Part shown: piece by piece, positions 29,144-37,849 of the stretch
Layout of the letters: the number at the start of each line of letters is the position of its first letter
Position numbering within the stretch: position 1 is the stretch's first letter
NCBI GenBank assembly: GCA_029260825.1
Contig: JAJDCM010000132.1
Location: 1 to 64,000 of the forward strand
Source of the DNA: Planctomycetota bacterium
GTDB lineage: Bacteria; Planctomycetota; JACOTG01; JAJDCM01
Length of the DNA stretch: 64,000 bases
Direction of reading: 5' to 3'
Position numbers and translations under genes: made by a program
The notes under the pieces: model-generated
Database searches by the model: none
What the model was told of the DNA's origin: nothing
What the model saw: only the letters and a program-made list of their open reading frames with translations

Positions 29144-30523
29144 ATGACTCGACGACCCCAGGCCATTTTTTCGTTGATTGCCCTCCTCTCACTTTTCGGT
29201 GCAGCGCCAGGTTGCGTCACCGACAAAGTAACCGGCCAAAAGCGATTGGCAGTCGTCCAATGGAGCCCGGAAGAAGAGGTGGAAATCGGCCGCAAATCGG
29301 TCCCACAATTAACCTCATACTATCAAGGGGTCGTTCCCGATCGAGAAGCTCAGGAGTATCTGCGCTCGGTCGTGCTCGAAATGACAACCCACAGCGTTAG
29401 AAGCGCCGACTTCGACTTCACCTTTCAGGTCCTCAATTCGTCAGAAATGAATGCCTTTGCACTCCCCGGTGGTTTTGTTTTCGTCACTCGAGGGCTCCTG
29501 CAAAATCTCGAAACTGAAGCCCAGTTCGTTTCCGTTCTTGGGCACGAACTGGGACACGTGGAGCATCAGCACTCCATGCTGAACCAGACCGGTGGCGCTT
29601 TCACCAACATCATTGCCGCTCCGTTCCGAATCCTCCAGGCTCCCCTTGGCGAAGGCGGAATCCTCTCCAATGCGGTCGGCCTGGCAGGATCACTCGCGAC
29701 GGCAGCACCAGCCCTGCTCTCTCTCAAATTCAGTCGAGATCAAGAGCTTCAAGCTGACGTAAGAGGAGTCTTCTTTGCCGACTCCATGGGCTATGACCCG
29801 AGGGATGCCGATGAAGTCTACCGACTCTTCGCAAGACTCGAGGAAGAGTCGGGAAGCGACACTCCTGGCTTTCTGCGCACTCACCCGGTCAATGAAGCGC
29901 GCATCGAAAAGATCAATGAAACGATCCGAAACGACTATCCGGAAGTACTCTCCAAAAAAGACGGCGACTTCAGAAAAAGTGAAGACCGGTTCAAGAACAT
30001 CCTTCGGGGTCTTGAAGCGACAGCGCCTTCTTTTGAAAAGTATCAAAAAGCCAAGGGGATCATGCAACCCGGGAAAGAGCTCTCGAAAGAGGAGCTCGAA
30101 AAAGCAAAAGGTCTTCTTACCGAGGCTCATCAAGAAGTTCCGACCGAACCTCTATTTTCCATTGCCCTTGCCGAGGTGCTCTTTTATTCCGAGGAACACG
30201 AACAGATTCGTCCACTCCTCGAACAGGCGGTGGCAAGCTATGATGCCTACGACCCGGAACAATCCTACTGGCTCCCCCATTTCTATCTTGGCATCTTGAG
30301 CCTCGCCGAGGGCGATTCAGATCATGCCGTTCGCCAGCTGGAAAAAGCTTCGACCCGTCTTCCCGATCAGCCGCTTGTCATCTTCATCCTGGCTACAGCC
30401 CAGGAACAGAGTGGAGACAAACGAGGGGCAAGGAAGAGCTACGAGATGGCGCTCGACATGACGCCTCGATCGTCCGAAATCAACCAAGCTGCTCGGGAGA
30501 GGCTTGCCGCACTGGGCGGATAA
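29144..30523 (+). CDS. M48-family zinc metalloprotease lipoprotein with TPR tail (BepA/YfgC-like)
   Basis: 459 aa from ATG 29144, with GAGG eight bases upstream; a TTG 13 codons earlier has no support. Lipobox GAAPGC. The protease domain (about 50-265) has NSSEMNAFALPGGFVFVTRGLL and the zinc site GHELGHVEHQHS. The third ligand probably lies in SRDQELQADVRGVFFADSMGYDP. The C-terminal half (about 315-459) is tetratricopeptide-like. This layout matches BepA-type periplasmic proteases that oversee outer-membrane protein assembly. Start of a likely two-gene run with the DUF4136 lipoprotein before it. Confidence 0.88.
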   Translation: MTRRPQAIFSLIALLSLFGAAPGCVTDKVTGQKRLAVVQWSPEEEVEIGRKSVPQLTSYYQGVVPDREAQEYLRSVVLEMTTHSVRSADFDFTFQVLNSSEMNAFALPGGFVFVTRGLLQNLETEAQFVSVLGHELGHVEHQHSMLNQTGGAFTNIIAAPFRILQAPLGEGGILSNAVGLAGSLATAAPALLSLKFSRDQELQADVRGVFFADSMGYDPRDADEVYRLFARLEEESGSDTPGFLRTHPVNEARIEKINETIRNDYPEVLSKKDGDFRKSEDRFKNILRGLEATAPSFEKYQKAKGIMQPGKELSKEELEKAKGLLTEAHQEVPTEPLFSIALAEVLFYSEEHEQIRPLLEQAVASYDAYDPEQSYWLPHFYLGILSLAEGDSDHAVRQLEKASTRLPDQPLVIFILATAQEQSGDKRGARKSYEMALDMTPRSSEINQAARERLAALGG

Positions 30524-30649
30524 TCCACCCCCAAAAAAAGCGAAACGGATACAAAAGACTAGTCCTCCTCATCATTCTCCCCGTCAATTGCAATAGATAC
30601 CAGCGGTACAAACAGAGAGCGAACAACACCTCGAGAGGTCTTTTCAGCG

Positions 30650-31171
30650 ATGCCAAAAAGCCAAGCGAAAACCGTGGACCAGTATCTTGCCAGCCTTCCC
30701 GAGGAACGAGCCGAGGCTCTCGAGGCCGTCCGTGCAACGATCCTGAAGAACCTGAAGAAGGGTTATGAGGAAGGGATTCAATACGGAATGATTGGTTACT
30801 ACGTTCCGCATAGTGAATACCCACCGGGGTATCACTGCGACCCCAAACAACCCTTGCCCTTCGCGAGTCTTGGATCCCAGAAAAACCACATGGGAATCTA
30901 TCTCACCTTCATTTACGGGGACGTAGAGCTAGAGACCTGGTTCCGTAAAGCCTGGACGGACACAGGAAAGAAGCTGGACATGGGAAAGTCCTGCGTCCGC
31001 TTCAAGAAAATCGAGGATGTCCCCCTGAAAGTGATCGGGGAAGCGGTGCGTCGAGTAACCTTGAAGAAGTATTTGGAACGTTATGAGGCTGTCCTCGCAT
31101 CCGTGGGAAAGAAGACAACAAAAACGACCAAAAAGAAAACGGCAAAAAAAACAACCACAGCAAAGAGTTAG
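30650..31171 (+). CDS. DUF1801-family protein with Lys/Thr-rich tail
   Basis: 173 aa, cytosolic. The first 135 residues follow the DUF1801/YdhG-like fold: VDQYLASLPEERAEALEAVRATI, then GIQYGMIGYYVP, then HMGIYLTFIYGD, and CVRFKKIEDVPLKVIGEAVRRV. The last about 25 residues are a basic low-complexity tail (KKTTKTTKKKTAKK), reminiscent of histone-H1-like tails and possibly nucleic-acid binding. GAGG lies 11 bases upstream of ATG. It converges with the beta-lactamase-like gene, 18 bases apart. Confidence 0.75.
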   Translation: MPKSQAKTVDQYLASLPEERAEALEAVRATILKNLKKGYEEGIQYGMIGYYVPHSEYPPGYHCDPKQPLPFASLGSQKNHMGIYLTFIYGDVELETWFRKAWTDTGKKLDMGKSCVRFKKIEDVPLKVIGEAVRRVTLKKYLERYEAVLASVGKKTTKTTKKKTAKKTTTAKS

Positions 31172-31189
31172 CATCGGGCACCGTGGACC

Positions 31190-32569
31190 TCACTCCCTGC
31201 GGGCGAGCCGGTGAGATCGGCCGTTTTCGGTGACCAGCTCCAGGTGGGTCACCCGTTGACCCTCTTCTCGCAAGAATCGCATGACCCCGGTTTCTCCATG
31301 CTGGAAGAATTCTGTCTCGCTGCTGGCGAAGATGGCTCGAGGAGGGGCATTGCTTGGCTCTGCCAATAACTGTCCCTTCTCCCGACTCACCGTGATCGAA
31401 AAACCTCCGCGGATGGAGAAAACTCCGACAAAGGCGTCCATCATCTTTTCATCCAGATCAATCACTTTGCGCTCGGGAAGCGGCTTCCCCATAACCATCC
31501 GGGCGATCTTCCGGGCAACAAAACTCGGAGACGCCACATTGCCTGGAGAGTTGGTCAACACTGCCACATAGATTTCGTCGTCTGGAAGGCTCATGGCGAA
31601 AGTCGAAAAGCCATGAATTCCGCCCCCGTGGGAGACCATGGGATGGTCTACCAACTCACCGATGAAGAACCCGTAGGCATACCGGGTCGAATCACCACCA
31701 TTCAGAGAAAATGGAGAGGTCTGCTTCTTGCTCGACTCCCCACTCAAAAACTCACCACTCCACAACGCAGCATCCCATTTCGCCAGGTCATCCACCGTTG
31801 AAAGCAATGATCCCGCAGCATGGGGCTGGGTCATGCTGAGGTAGGGAGCATTCTGCCACCCCCCATCTCTCCAGCCATACCCCGCTACCCTTCTCGGGAT
31901 GATCCTTTCGTGGTTTCCGTAATAAGAACTCTTCATGTCAAGAAGCTGAAAGATCTGCTCGTCAACAAAAGATTCGTAGCTTTGACCCGATGCCTCTTCG
32001 ATGATGGCCCCAAGCAAAACATAGCCCGAGTTGTTGTATCGAAAGCTCTCCCCCGGAGAGAAGTCAGCAGGAAGATCGTCAAACACATCAATGAGTTCGT
32101 CGATCTCAAGATCAGCCTTGATCTCCTCCGCCATGTACCCCGGGATCCCGGTATAGCTCTTGATTCCCGACGTGTGAGACAGTAGGTGGGCAACGGTTAT
32201 CGTGCGCTCTCCCACCGGATAGTCAGGAAGAAACTTCGTGATCGGGTCATCGACCAGGATCTTTCCCTGCTCCATGAGAATCAAGATTGCCGCCGCCGTG
32301 AATTGCTTCGTAATCGATCCCAAACGGAAAACCATGTCCGGGGTCAGCGCAACGCTCTGTTCGAGGTCGGCCATCCCATAGGCTCCCCGAAAAACAACGT
32401 GGCCCTTTTTTACGGCAATGACGGCCGCACCAGGAGCATCTTGGGCATAGACCCTCGACAAGAATGTGTCGATTGCTCGCGACACATCTTCGGTGCCGTC
32501 CCCTTTGACCCCACGGGGAAAAACCGTTGCAATCAGGACGACAATCGCCCCGACAAGGTACGTTCTCAT
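31190..32569 (-). CDS. Serine hydrolase of the class C beta-lactamase/D-alanyl-D-alanine peptidase fold
   Basis: 459 aa from the ATG at 32569, where a signal peptide (MRTYLVGAIVVLIATVFPRG) begins; the open frame extends back to 32704 through repeat sequence of the neighbouring gene and is not credible there. Active-site motifs are present: SxxK as GSITKQFTAAAIL, YxN as RYNNSGYVLLG, and the KTG equivalent as VSHGGGIHGFS. A C-terminal beta domain follows residue about 385. Periplasmic. The beta-lactam or peptidoglycan role is open, since this fold also covers esterases. It lies one gene away from a BlaI/M56 pair. Confidence 0.85.
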   Translation of the reverse strand: MRTYLVGAIVVLIATVFPRGVKGDGTEDVSRAIDTFLSRVYAQDAPGAAVIAVKKGHVVFRGAYGMADLEQSVALTPDMVFRLGSITKQFTAAAILILMEQGKILVDDPITKFLPDYPVGERTITVAHLLSHTSGIKSYTGIPGYMAEEIKADLEIDELIDVFDDLPADFSPGESFRYNNSGYVLLGAIIEEASGQSYESFVDEQIFQLLDMKSSYYGNHERIIPRRVAGYGWRDGGWQNAPYLSMTQPHAAGSLLSTVDDLAKWDAALWSGEFLSGESSKKQTSPFSLNGGDSTRYAYGFFIGELVDHPMVSHGGGIHGFSTFAMSLPDDEIYVAVLTNSPGNVASPSFVARKIARMVMGKPLPERKVIDLDEKMMDAFVGVFSIRGGFSITVSREKGQLLAEPSNAPPRAIFASSETEFFQHGETGVMRFLREEGQRVTHLELVTENGRSHRLARRE

Positions 32570-32639
32570 GCAGGATCTATGAGCTACGGTCATCCGTCCC
32601 ATTTCCTTCCATTTGTAAAGATATGTTGGATTCTGGACA

Positions 32640-34622
32640 CTAATCGTCACCTCCCTCGCCCACTCCCTCGCCCACTCCCTCTTCCACTCCCTCTTCCACT
32701 CCATAGAAGACGGGCGCAGTCATGTCCACATCCCCCCAGGCGATTCTAAGGGCTTCAAGCTCAGGATGCTCTTCGAATCGCTCAAGAACCAGGGAATAAT
32801 CTTCTCCCTGGGAACGATCACCCATTTCGCGTTTCAGCTCCCCGTTGATCGTGCCCCAGTGGACCACCGAAACCTCTCGTCCTGCGGCAAGACCCATACC
32901 TTCGGTGTTGATCCGATAGGAAAAGACAACGAGTGCATCTGGATAGGCGTCCGATGGCGGAATCGGAGTTTTCGTCATCAACGTGGCCTTGACCGACCAC
33001 CTGGCCACCTCAGGCCGTCCGGATGAAGACGCCCACCAGAGCTTCGAACGAGCCAGGGCCTCCTTGCGCTTCAGAGACCGGGAGTAAAGAGCCAGTTTTT
33101 CAATCGCTCCGCGAAAATTTTCCCTTTCAGAACCGACCTGAAGGGCCCCACCGTTCCAGGGCGAAAGATCTCCCCGAACATCCTTCACTTCGACGCTGAG
33201 AGTCCCATCGATGGTGGCAAAAAGGCTTCCGGAGATGTAACTGATCACGAGGTGATGGGGGCCGACCTCGCCGATTCTTCCCAGTTCAATCCAAGATGGC
33301 TCAAGGCGGTTCGAAGTGCGAAGAGTGAAGAGGAAGGACTCTTTGTGACGAGCAAGAACAAAGTCGGGCTCGCTCTCCTCCGCCCCGAAGGAGAGGATCA
33401 TCTGTTTCGTATCCGAAAGAGGCTTTTTCGTGGCAAGCCCAAGCTCGATTGAGAACTCATTTGAACGCCTGAAATCTCGGGCCAAAGAACTGGAGATATC
33501 TGGTTCGACTTCAAGCCACCCTTCGCTTACATCAAGCCCGAAGTGACGGGTAGGTACCACTCTCCCCTTGCGAAAGAGACGGCAAAGGCGGGGCGAACCA
33601 TCTGGCATTGAAACGGTGTTTGAGCCTCTCAACGTGTCCCACAGGAAAAGAACCTCGCTCCTGTCATTCGATGAGAAACCAGAAGACGTGGAATCGGGCG
33701 CCTGGACAGCCGGCTCTCGCTCGATCCATGATGTGCTCCTTCGGGGGCCTACGGTAAAATCTCCGTACATCCCGTGCTTCGCCTTCCCCAGGGTTCCCAT
33801 TCGCGCGCACCGGGAACCATCGACCGTCATGACGGCCATTGTCCGGGTGTGTTCATCAACCGCAACGATGTAACGGGAGTCGTTTGAAGACCAGCGATGA
33901 TTATCGAACCCTCCCTGGTACTTCCACCACGTGGTGCGATCAATTCCTCCCGGACGCAGAGCAGTAATCGTGCACTCCTTGTGGGGATTGTGAAGAGACG
34001 TGGCACTCCTTCCATCGGGAGAGATGCTCACGGAACACGTTCCCGCAAGAGTGCCTGACTTTCCGTCCGAAGTCCTCCAGGTTCGCTTTGCCACATAGGA
34101 CCAGACACCATCTTCAGCCAGGCGAACATCACATTCGTATCCGCCCAGGCCAAGCCGGGTCAATTCAGGACACTCCTCTTCTTCCCCCGACAGCGAGACG
34201 CGAGTCCATTCCTTGCGTCCTCCTCGTTTCAAGATGACCATGACCGCCTGGTTTCCGGACCAGTGCACACCTCCATTCGGTTCGACTCCCCTGGCAATGG
34301 TGTGGATCGACGAATCACCGGCTCGCATTCTTCCCTTGACCGATGTTCCGTCGATCCAGGCCAACCTCGAGCTATCCGGCGACCATTCCGGTTGGTTCCC
34401 ATTTGCAAGGAAGTTCGAGATCCCATCCGACAGCTCTGTGACATAGAGACGCCCCCCCGCATGATGGACGAGAGCTCCATCGCCACACTCGGAACGGAGC
34501 CATCCCAGGTCGGTCGGGCTTTCCGGTTGATAGGTCGCCGTGGGAACAAGAAGAACGCAAAGAAGAACAAATCCGGGCCACAGTGCGAATCGCCATGACA
34601 TCATCAACATCGATTTGGTCAT
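32640..34622 (-). CDS. Secreted TolB-like propeller plus LamG-like protein, repeat-encoded tail
   Basis: 660 aa with a signal segment (residues 8-30). The first half contains TolB/WD40-like blades (WSPDSSRLAWIDG, SISPDGRSATSLH, WSSNDSRYIVAVDEHTRTMAVMTVDGS). Residues about 380-535 are a concanavalin/LamG-like sandwich ending FRGAIEKLALYSRSLKRKEAL. The C-terminus is GVEEGVEEGVGEGVGEGGDD, coded by a 12-base tandem repeat. Function not known; it probably binds glycan or protein ligands outside the cell. It sits between the beta-lactamase-like gene and the divergent BlaI gene, so could share their control. Confidence 0.65.
   Translation of the reverse strand: MTKSMLMMSWRFALWPGFVLLCVLLVPTATYQPESPTDLGWLRSECGDGALVHHAGGRLYVTELSDGISNFLANGNQPEWSPDSSRLAWIDGTSVKGRMRAGDSSIHTIARGVEPNGGVHWSGNQAVMVILKRGGRKEWTRVSLSGEEEECPELTRLGLGGYECDVRLAEDGVWSYVAKRTWRTSDGKSGTLAGTCSVSISPDGRSATSLHNPHKECTITALRPGGIDRTTWWKYQGGFDNHRWSSNDSRYIVAVDEHTRTMAVMTVDGSRCARMGTLGKAKHGMYGDFTVGPRRSTSWIEREPAVQAPDSTSSGFSSNDRSEVLFLWDTLRGSNTVSMPDGSPRLCRLFRKGRVVPTRHFGLDVSEGWLEVEPDISSSLARDFRRSNEFSIELGLATKKPLSDTKQMILSFGAEESEPDFVLARHKESFLFTLRTSNRLEPSWIELGRIGEVGPHHLVISYISGSLFATIDGTLSVEVKDVRGDLSPWNGGALQVGSERENFRGAIEKLALYSRSLKRKEALARSKLWWASSSGRPEVARWSVKATLMTKTPIPPSDAYPDALVVFSYRINTEGMGLAAGREVSVVHWGTINGELKREMGDRSQGEDYSLVLERFEEHPELEALRIAWGDVDMTAPVFYGVEEGVEEGVGEGVGEGGDD
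32651..32698. repeat. Four tandem copies of a 12-bp unit inside a gene end
   Basis: Units at 32651, 32663, 32675 and 32687. The first two read CTCCCTCGCCCA and the last two CTCCCTCTTCCA, with a partial fifth. The unit is a multiple of three, so copy changes alter the length of the Gly-Val-Glu-Glu tail without frameshifting. Confidence 0.9.
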
Positions 34623-34782
34623 CCCTTCGGCTCAGAACCAATTGGCCTGGATCATGAATAATGAAAAAATAATTACACTTCATTTCAATACGAAAAGATC
34701 CCGGGGGCAACAGCCAAGAACCAAAAAAAGATCCGACAGGGCCTCGCTCCAGGAGAATCTGGCCGGATCAGGCATCTGGAAG

Positions 34783-34812
34783 TTGACGTGGACACACGGG
34801 CAGACCTACAAT
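34783..34812 (+). promoter_or_regulatory. Sigma70-type promoter of the BlaI/M56 operon
   Basis: TTGACG (34783-34788), an 18-base spacer, then TACAAT (34807-34812), about 40 bases before the BlaI ATG. It is the best promoter match in the 228-base divergent gap. Confidence 0.5.
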
Positions 34813-34820
34813 AAAGTGCA
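34807..34820. promoter_or_regulatory. Candidate BlaI operator
   Basis: TACA-ATAAAG-TGCA overlaps the -10 box. BlaI/MecI operators are built on TACA/TGTA dyads, and this one has one mismatch in the right arm and a 6-base centre. Its position would give autorepression. Tentative. Confidence 0.3.
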
Positions 34821-34850
34821 GATATTTTTTCATATGCTACGGATATCGTC

Positions 34851-35273
34851 ATGACCTCACCAAGAACGAACAAAGACCAGGGGCTGCCAAAAGATCGAGG
34901 GCTGAGTCGCCGGGAAAGGCAAATCATGGACATCCTATTCCCACTCGGAGATGCCACGGTTTCGGATGTCGTCGAACGCATGCCGGACAACCCGACCTAC
35001 AACTCGGTACGAGTCACCCTGACGAACCTTGAAAAAAAGGGCCACGTCCGGCACAAGCAAAAAGCCAAGCGGTATGTCTTTTCCCCGACGACAACCCAGA
35101 CGAAGGCACGCCGATCGGCGGTAACCCATCTCCTCGAAACCTTCTTTGCCGGGTCGCCCTCCCAGGCGATTCTGACCATGCTCGACATCTCATCGGAACG
35201 ACTCAGCAAGCAAGAACGCCAGGAAATCGCGCGCATGCTGAAAGAAGCGGAGGGCAAAAAGAATGATGACTGA
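34851..35273 (+). CDS. BlaI/MecI/CopY-family transcriptional repressor
   Basis: 140 aa. Winged helix in residues about 20-90: LSRREREIMDILF-like start (LSRRERQIMDILFPLG), DATVSDVVERMPDNPTYNSVRVTLTNLEKKGHVRHKQKAKRYVFSP. The C-terminal half is the helical dimerisation domain, where the partner protease normally cuts. It overlaps the M56 gene by 11 bases, the standard blaI-blaR arrangement. Expected to repress its own operon and possibly the divergent envelope genes. Confidence 0.92.
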   Translation: MTSPRTNKDQGLPKDRGLSRRERQIMDILFPLGDATVSDVVERMPDNPTYNSVRVTLTNLEKKGHVRHKQKAKRYVFSPTTTQTKARRSAVTHLLETFFAGSPSQAILTMLDISSERLSKQERQEIARMLKEAEGKKNDD

Positions 35274-37242
35274 GATCTTCGATGTCTTTTCCGGATCTCT
35301 CCTGCGGGAACTGGCACTGACCATCTTCTTCAAGGCATCGCTAGTCCTCGGGCTGGCCTATCTTCTGGTTCACAGAAGTCAAAAGTCAGCCGCCCAACGT
35401 CACACCATCTGGACAACGGCTCTTGGAACCCTGACATTCCTCGTTCTTCTGACAGCTATCGTGACACCTCGGTGGAGCCTCCTTCCGAGCCCCGAAAGCC
35501 AGAAAGACCGGACAACCGCCACCCGACCCGTTGAACCGGGAGCTCAATCGGGAGTCCTTGCGTCGTCTCATCGTGAACTCTCTTCGTCAGGGATTCTCGA
35601 ACCGGACCACCAAAAGAAGGACTCCACCCCGCAGACATCCATCGCCTGGTCGACGGAGAACTCGGCCCAGCTAGCTCTTGCCGTCTATCTCTGTGGAGCC
35701 TTCCTTATCCTGGTTCGTTTCGGACGAGCTCTGGGATCCATCCACCGCATCACTCGATCCTCCAGGCCGATTCCCCGAAGAACCCGGCGGCGACTGCAAC
35801 CCCTTGCCAAACGAGCAGTCCCCTGTCTGGTTTCCGATCGCATCTCGGTTCCACTGACCTGGGGGTGGTTTCGCCCGGTGATCCTGGTTCCAAAATCCTC
35901 TTGTTCCTGGTCAAGGGCTCGATGGCTCGCCGTCCTTCTTCACGAGTGTGCCCACATCGAACGACGAGATTACTGCTACCGGCTCTTACAGCTTCTCGCA
36001 TGTGCGACATGCTGGCCAAATCCACTCGTCTGGATGGTAGCTCTTCTGGCCTCCCGCGAACGCGAAAAGGCCTGCGATGACCGGGTCGTTTCTCGAGGAA
36101 TGAACCGAATCGAATACGCCGAGCATCTCTTTGCAATTGCCCGTGCAGCGTCGAACTCAGAACCTCAAGGCGCCATGGGAATGGCGGGCTCTTCCTTCCT
36201 GCGCGATCGTGTTCGCTCGCTCCTACGAGCTCACGCGAATCGAAACCAAACAAGGAAACGAAGTCTCTGGATCCTGATCTCGATTGGCGGACTTCTTCTC
36301 CTCCCGCTCTCCTCTCTTGGCCTCACCATCCCGCACCCCGACAAACCAAAGCCAGGCACGCTCATCCATAGCAGCTCGGCCCATATCCAATCTCTCGTCA
36401 AGAGGCTCGATCACCCCGATTCCTCCGTCCGACAGAAGTCTGCCTGGGTCCTGGCCGAACTGGAGGCATCGGGAGCGGTCGGACCTCTGATGCAGGCTCT
36501 AGCAGATGAAGACCCGGCAGTACGAGGAGTCGTTGCCTGGGCACTGGGAGAGATCAAGGAGCCGTCAGCCATCCAGGCACTCTCTCGAAGCCTCGATGAG
36601 GATCCTGACCCCCTGGTGAGAGAAATGGCAGCTCGCTCCCTGGGTGAAATGGAACACCCGATGTCCTTTCTGCCTCTCTTGCCCGCCCTTCAAGATTCGA
36701 ATCTGGGGGTCAGAAGAGCAGCGGTCTGGGCCCTTGGAGATCTCAGAGACCTTCGAGCCATATCAGTACTCTCCGATATCCTTCTCGGATCAAAGGACGA
36801 AATGATGCGCATCGAGGCGGTCGAGGCCCTGGCATCGCTTCCTGCCATCTTGTCGCCTGCGACGTTCCGGCGAGCTCTTCAGGACGAAAGTCCACGGGTC
36901 CGCGAGTCCATCATCCAGGCCTTTGGTGAAAAGACTCTGGCGGTTCCGGCATTGCATCGTGTTCTCCTGTCCGATCAAGATCTGAAAGTTCGCAACCAAG
37001 CCGCCGAATCCCTGGCGAGAATTGCCCGCAAAGAAAACAGGGAGCTGGAAGCCGTCTCAGCCCTGACAAGAGCTCTTTTTGACAACGACCCGAGAGTCCG
37101 AAGAAACGTGGCAAGATTACTTGGAGAGATCGGTAGTGAAGAGGCGATCGAATCTCTACTTCCTCTACTCCGTGATCCGGACCAGCAAACCAGAGATCAA
37201 GTGATCTGGTCACTGGATGAAATCAACCCATCGAGAGACTAG
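35263..37242 (+). CDS. BlaR1/M56-family membrane metalloprotease with C-terminal HEAT repeats
   Basis: 659 aa. Membrane helices occur near residues 15-40, 45-67 and 130-150, and another near 340-362. The M56 zinc site is VLLHECAHIERRDYCYRLL (near 223-240), with the downstream EREKACDDRVV block. In place of a penicillin-binding sensor domain, residues about 375-659 consist of roughly nine HEAT-like repeats of about 31 residues (for example VRGVVAWALGEIKEPSAIQAL, VRRAAVWALGDLRDLRAI). It probably senses an envelope signal by protein contact and inactivates the BlaI repressor encoded just before it (11-base overlap). The signal is unknown. Confidence 0.88.
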   Translation: MMTEIFDVFSGSLLRELALTIFFKASLVLGLAYLLVHRSQKSAAQRHTIWTTALGTLTFLVLLTAIVTPRWSLLPSPESQKDRTTATRPVEPGAQSGVLASSHRELSSSGILEPDHQKKDSTPQTSIAWSTENSAQLALAVYLCGAFLILVRFGRALGSIHRITRSSRPIPRRTRRRLQPLAKRAVPCLVSDRISVPLTWGWFRPVILVPKSSCSWSRARWLAVLLHECAHIERRDYCYRLLQLLACATCWPNPLVWMVALLASREREKACDDRVVSRGMNRIEYAEHLFAIARAASNSEPQGAMGMAGSSFLRDRVRSLLRAHANRNQTRKRSLWILISIGGLLLLPLSSLGLTIPHPDKPKPGTLIHSSSAHIQSLVKRLDHPDSSVRQKSAWVLAELEASGAVGPLMQALADEDPAVRGVVAWALGEIKEPSAIQALSRSLDEDPDPLVREMAARSLGEMEHPMSFLPLLPALQDSNLGVRRAAVWALGDLRDLRAISVLSDILLGSKDEMMRIEAVEALASLPAILSPATFRRALQDESPRVRESIIQAFGEKTLAVPALHRVLLSDQDLKVRNQAAESLARIARKENRELEAVSALTRALFDNDPRVRRNVARLLGEIGSEEAIESLLPLLRDPDQQTRDQVIWSLDEINPSRD

Positions 37243-37252
37243 TACTAGATCC

Positions 37253-37837
37253 ATGATTGACTCGGACAAACTCCCCACGATTCCCGCAAATCGGGTCGTC
37301 CTCCGCTGGCTCGAAAACGACGATGTGGAATCTCTGTTTTCGATCTTCTCTCACAGGGAAGTCGCAAGATACTGGAGCTCTCCCCCGCTACCGAGCCTGG
37401 CCCATGCCAAAGAACTCCTGACAGAAATCCGAGACTGCTTCGAAAAGAAATCACTCTTTCAATGGGGAGTCGCTCGAGCTGACAATAATCTCATCGTCGG
37501 CACCTGCACCCTGGCAAGTCTCGATCCGAGCAATCGCCGAGCCGAAGTCGGGTTCGCCCTCGGACACGCCCATTGGGGTCAGGGCTATATCACGGAGGCT
37601 CTGACTGCCCTCTTTCATTTCGCCTTCAACGAGTTAAATCTCCACCGCATCGAAGCCGACGTGGATCCTCGCAACGCAGCATCGATCAAGGCCCTGGAAC
37701 GATTAGGGTTTCAGCGCGAAGGACACCTGAGAGAGCGGTGGATCGTCAACGGTGAGATTCAGGACGCTCTATACTATGGTCTACTCGCCCGGGAATGGGT
37801 CAAACGATCGCCGAAGCCGGGAGATAACACCAGATGA
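37253..37837 (+). CDS. GNAT-family N-acetyltransferase (RimJ/RimL-like)
   Basis: 194 aa from ATG 37253; the frame opens at 37217 inside the previous gene but that start is less likely. It begins IPANRVVLRWLENDDVESL, has the acetyl-CoA-binding region VGFALGHAHWGQGYITEAL (the Q/R-x-x-G-x-G/A variant), and HRIEADVDPRNAASIKALERLGFQREGHLRERW, all typical of RimJ/RimL ribosomal-protein or small-molecule acetyltransferases. Eleven bases after the M56 gene, so it is probably in the same transcript. Confidence 0.9.
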   Translation: MIDSDKLPTIPANRVVLRWLENDDVESLFSIFSHREVARYWSSPPLPSLAHAKELLTEIRDCFEKKSLFQWGVARADNNLIVGTCTLASLDPSNRRAEVGFALGHAHWGQGYITEALTALFHFAFNELNLHRIEADVDPRNAASIKALERLGFQREGHLRERWIVNGEIQDALYYGLLAREWVKRSPKPGDNTR

Positions 37838-37849
37838 CTCTAGTGCGGG

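Noticed and set aside
32570-32704. N-terminal extension of the beta-lactamase-like protein (MEWKREWKREW...)
   Set aside because: Encoded by the tandem repeat at the end of the neighbouring gene in another frame; the signal peptide begins at 32569.
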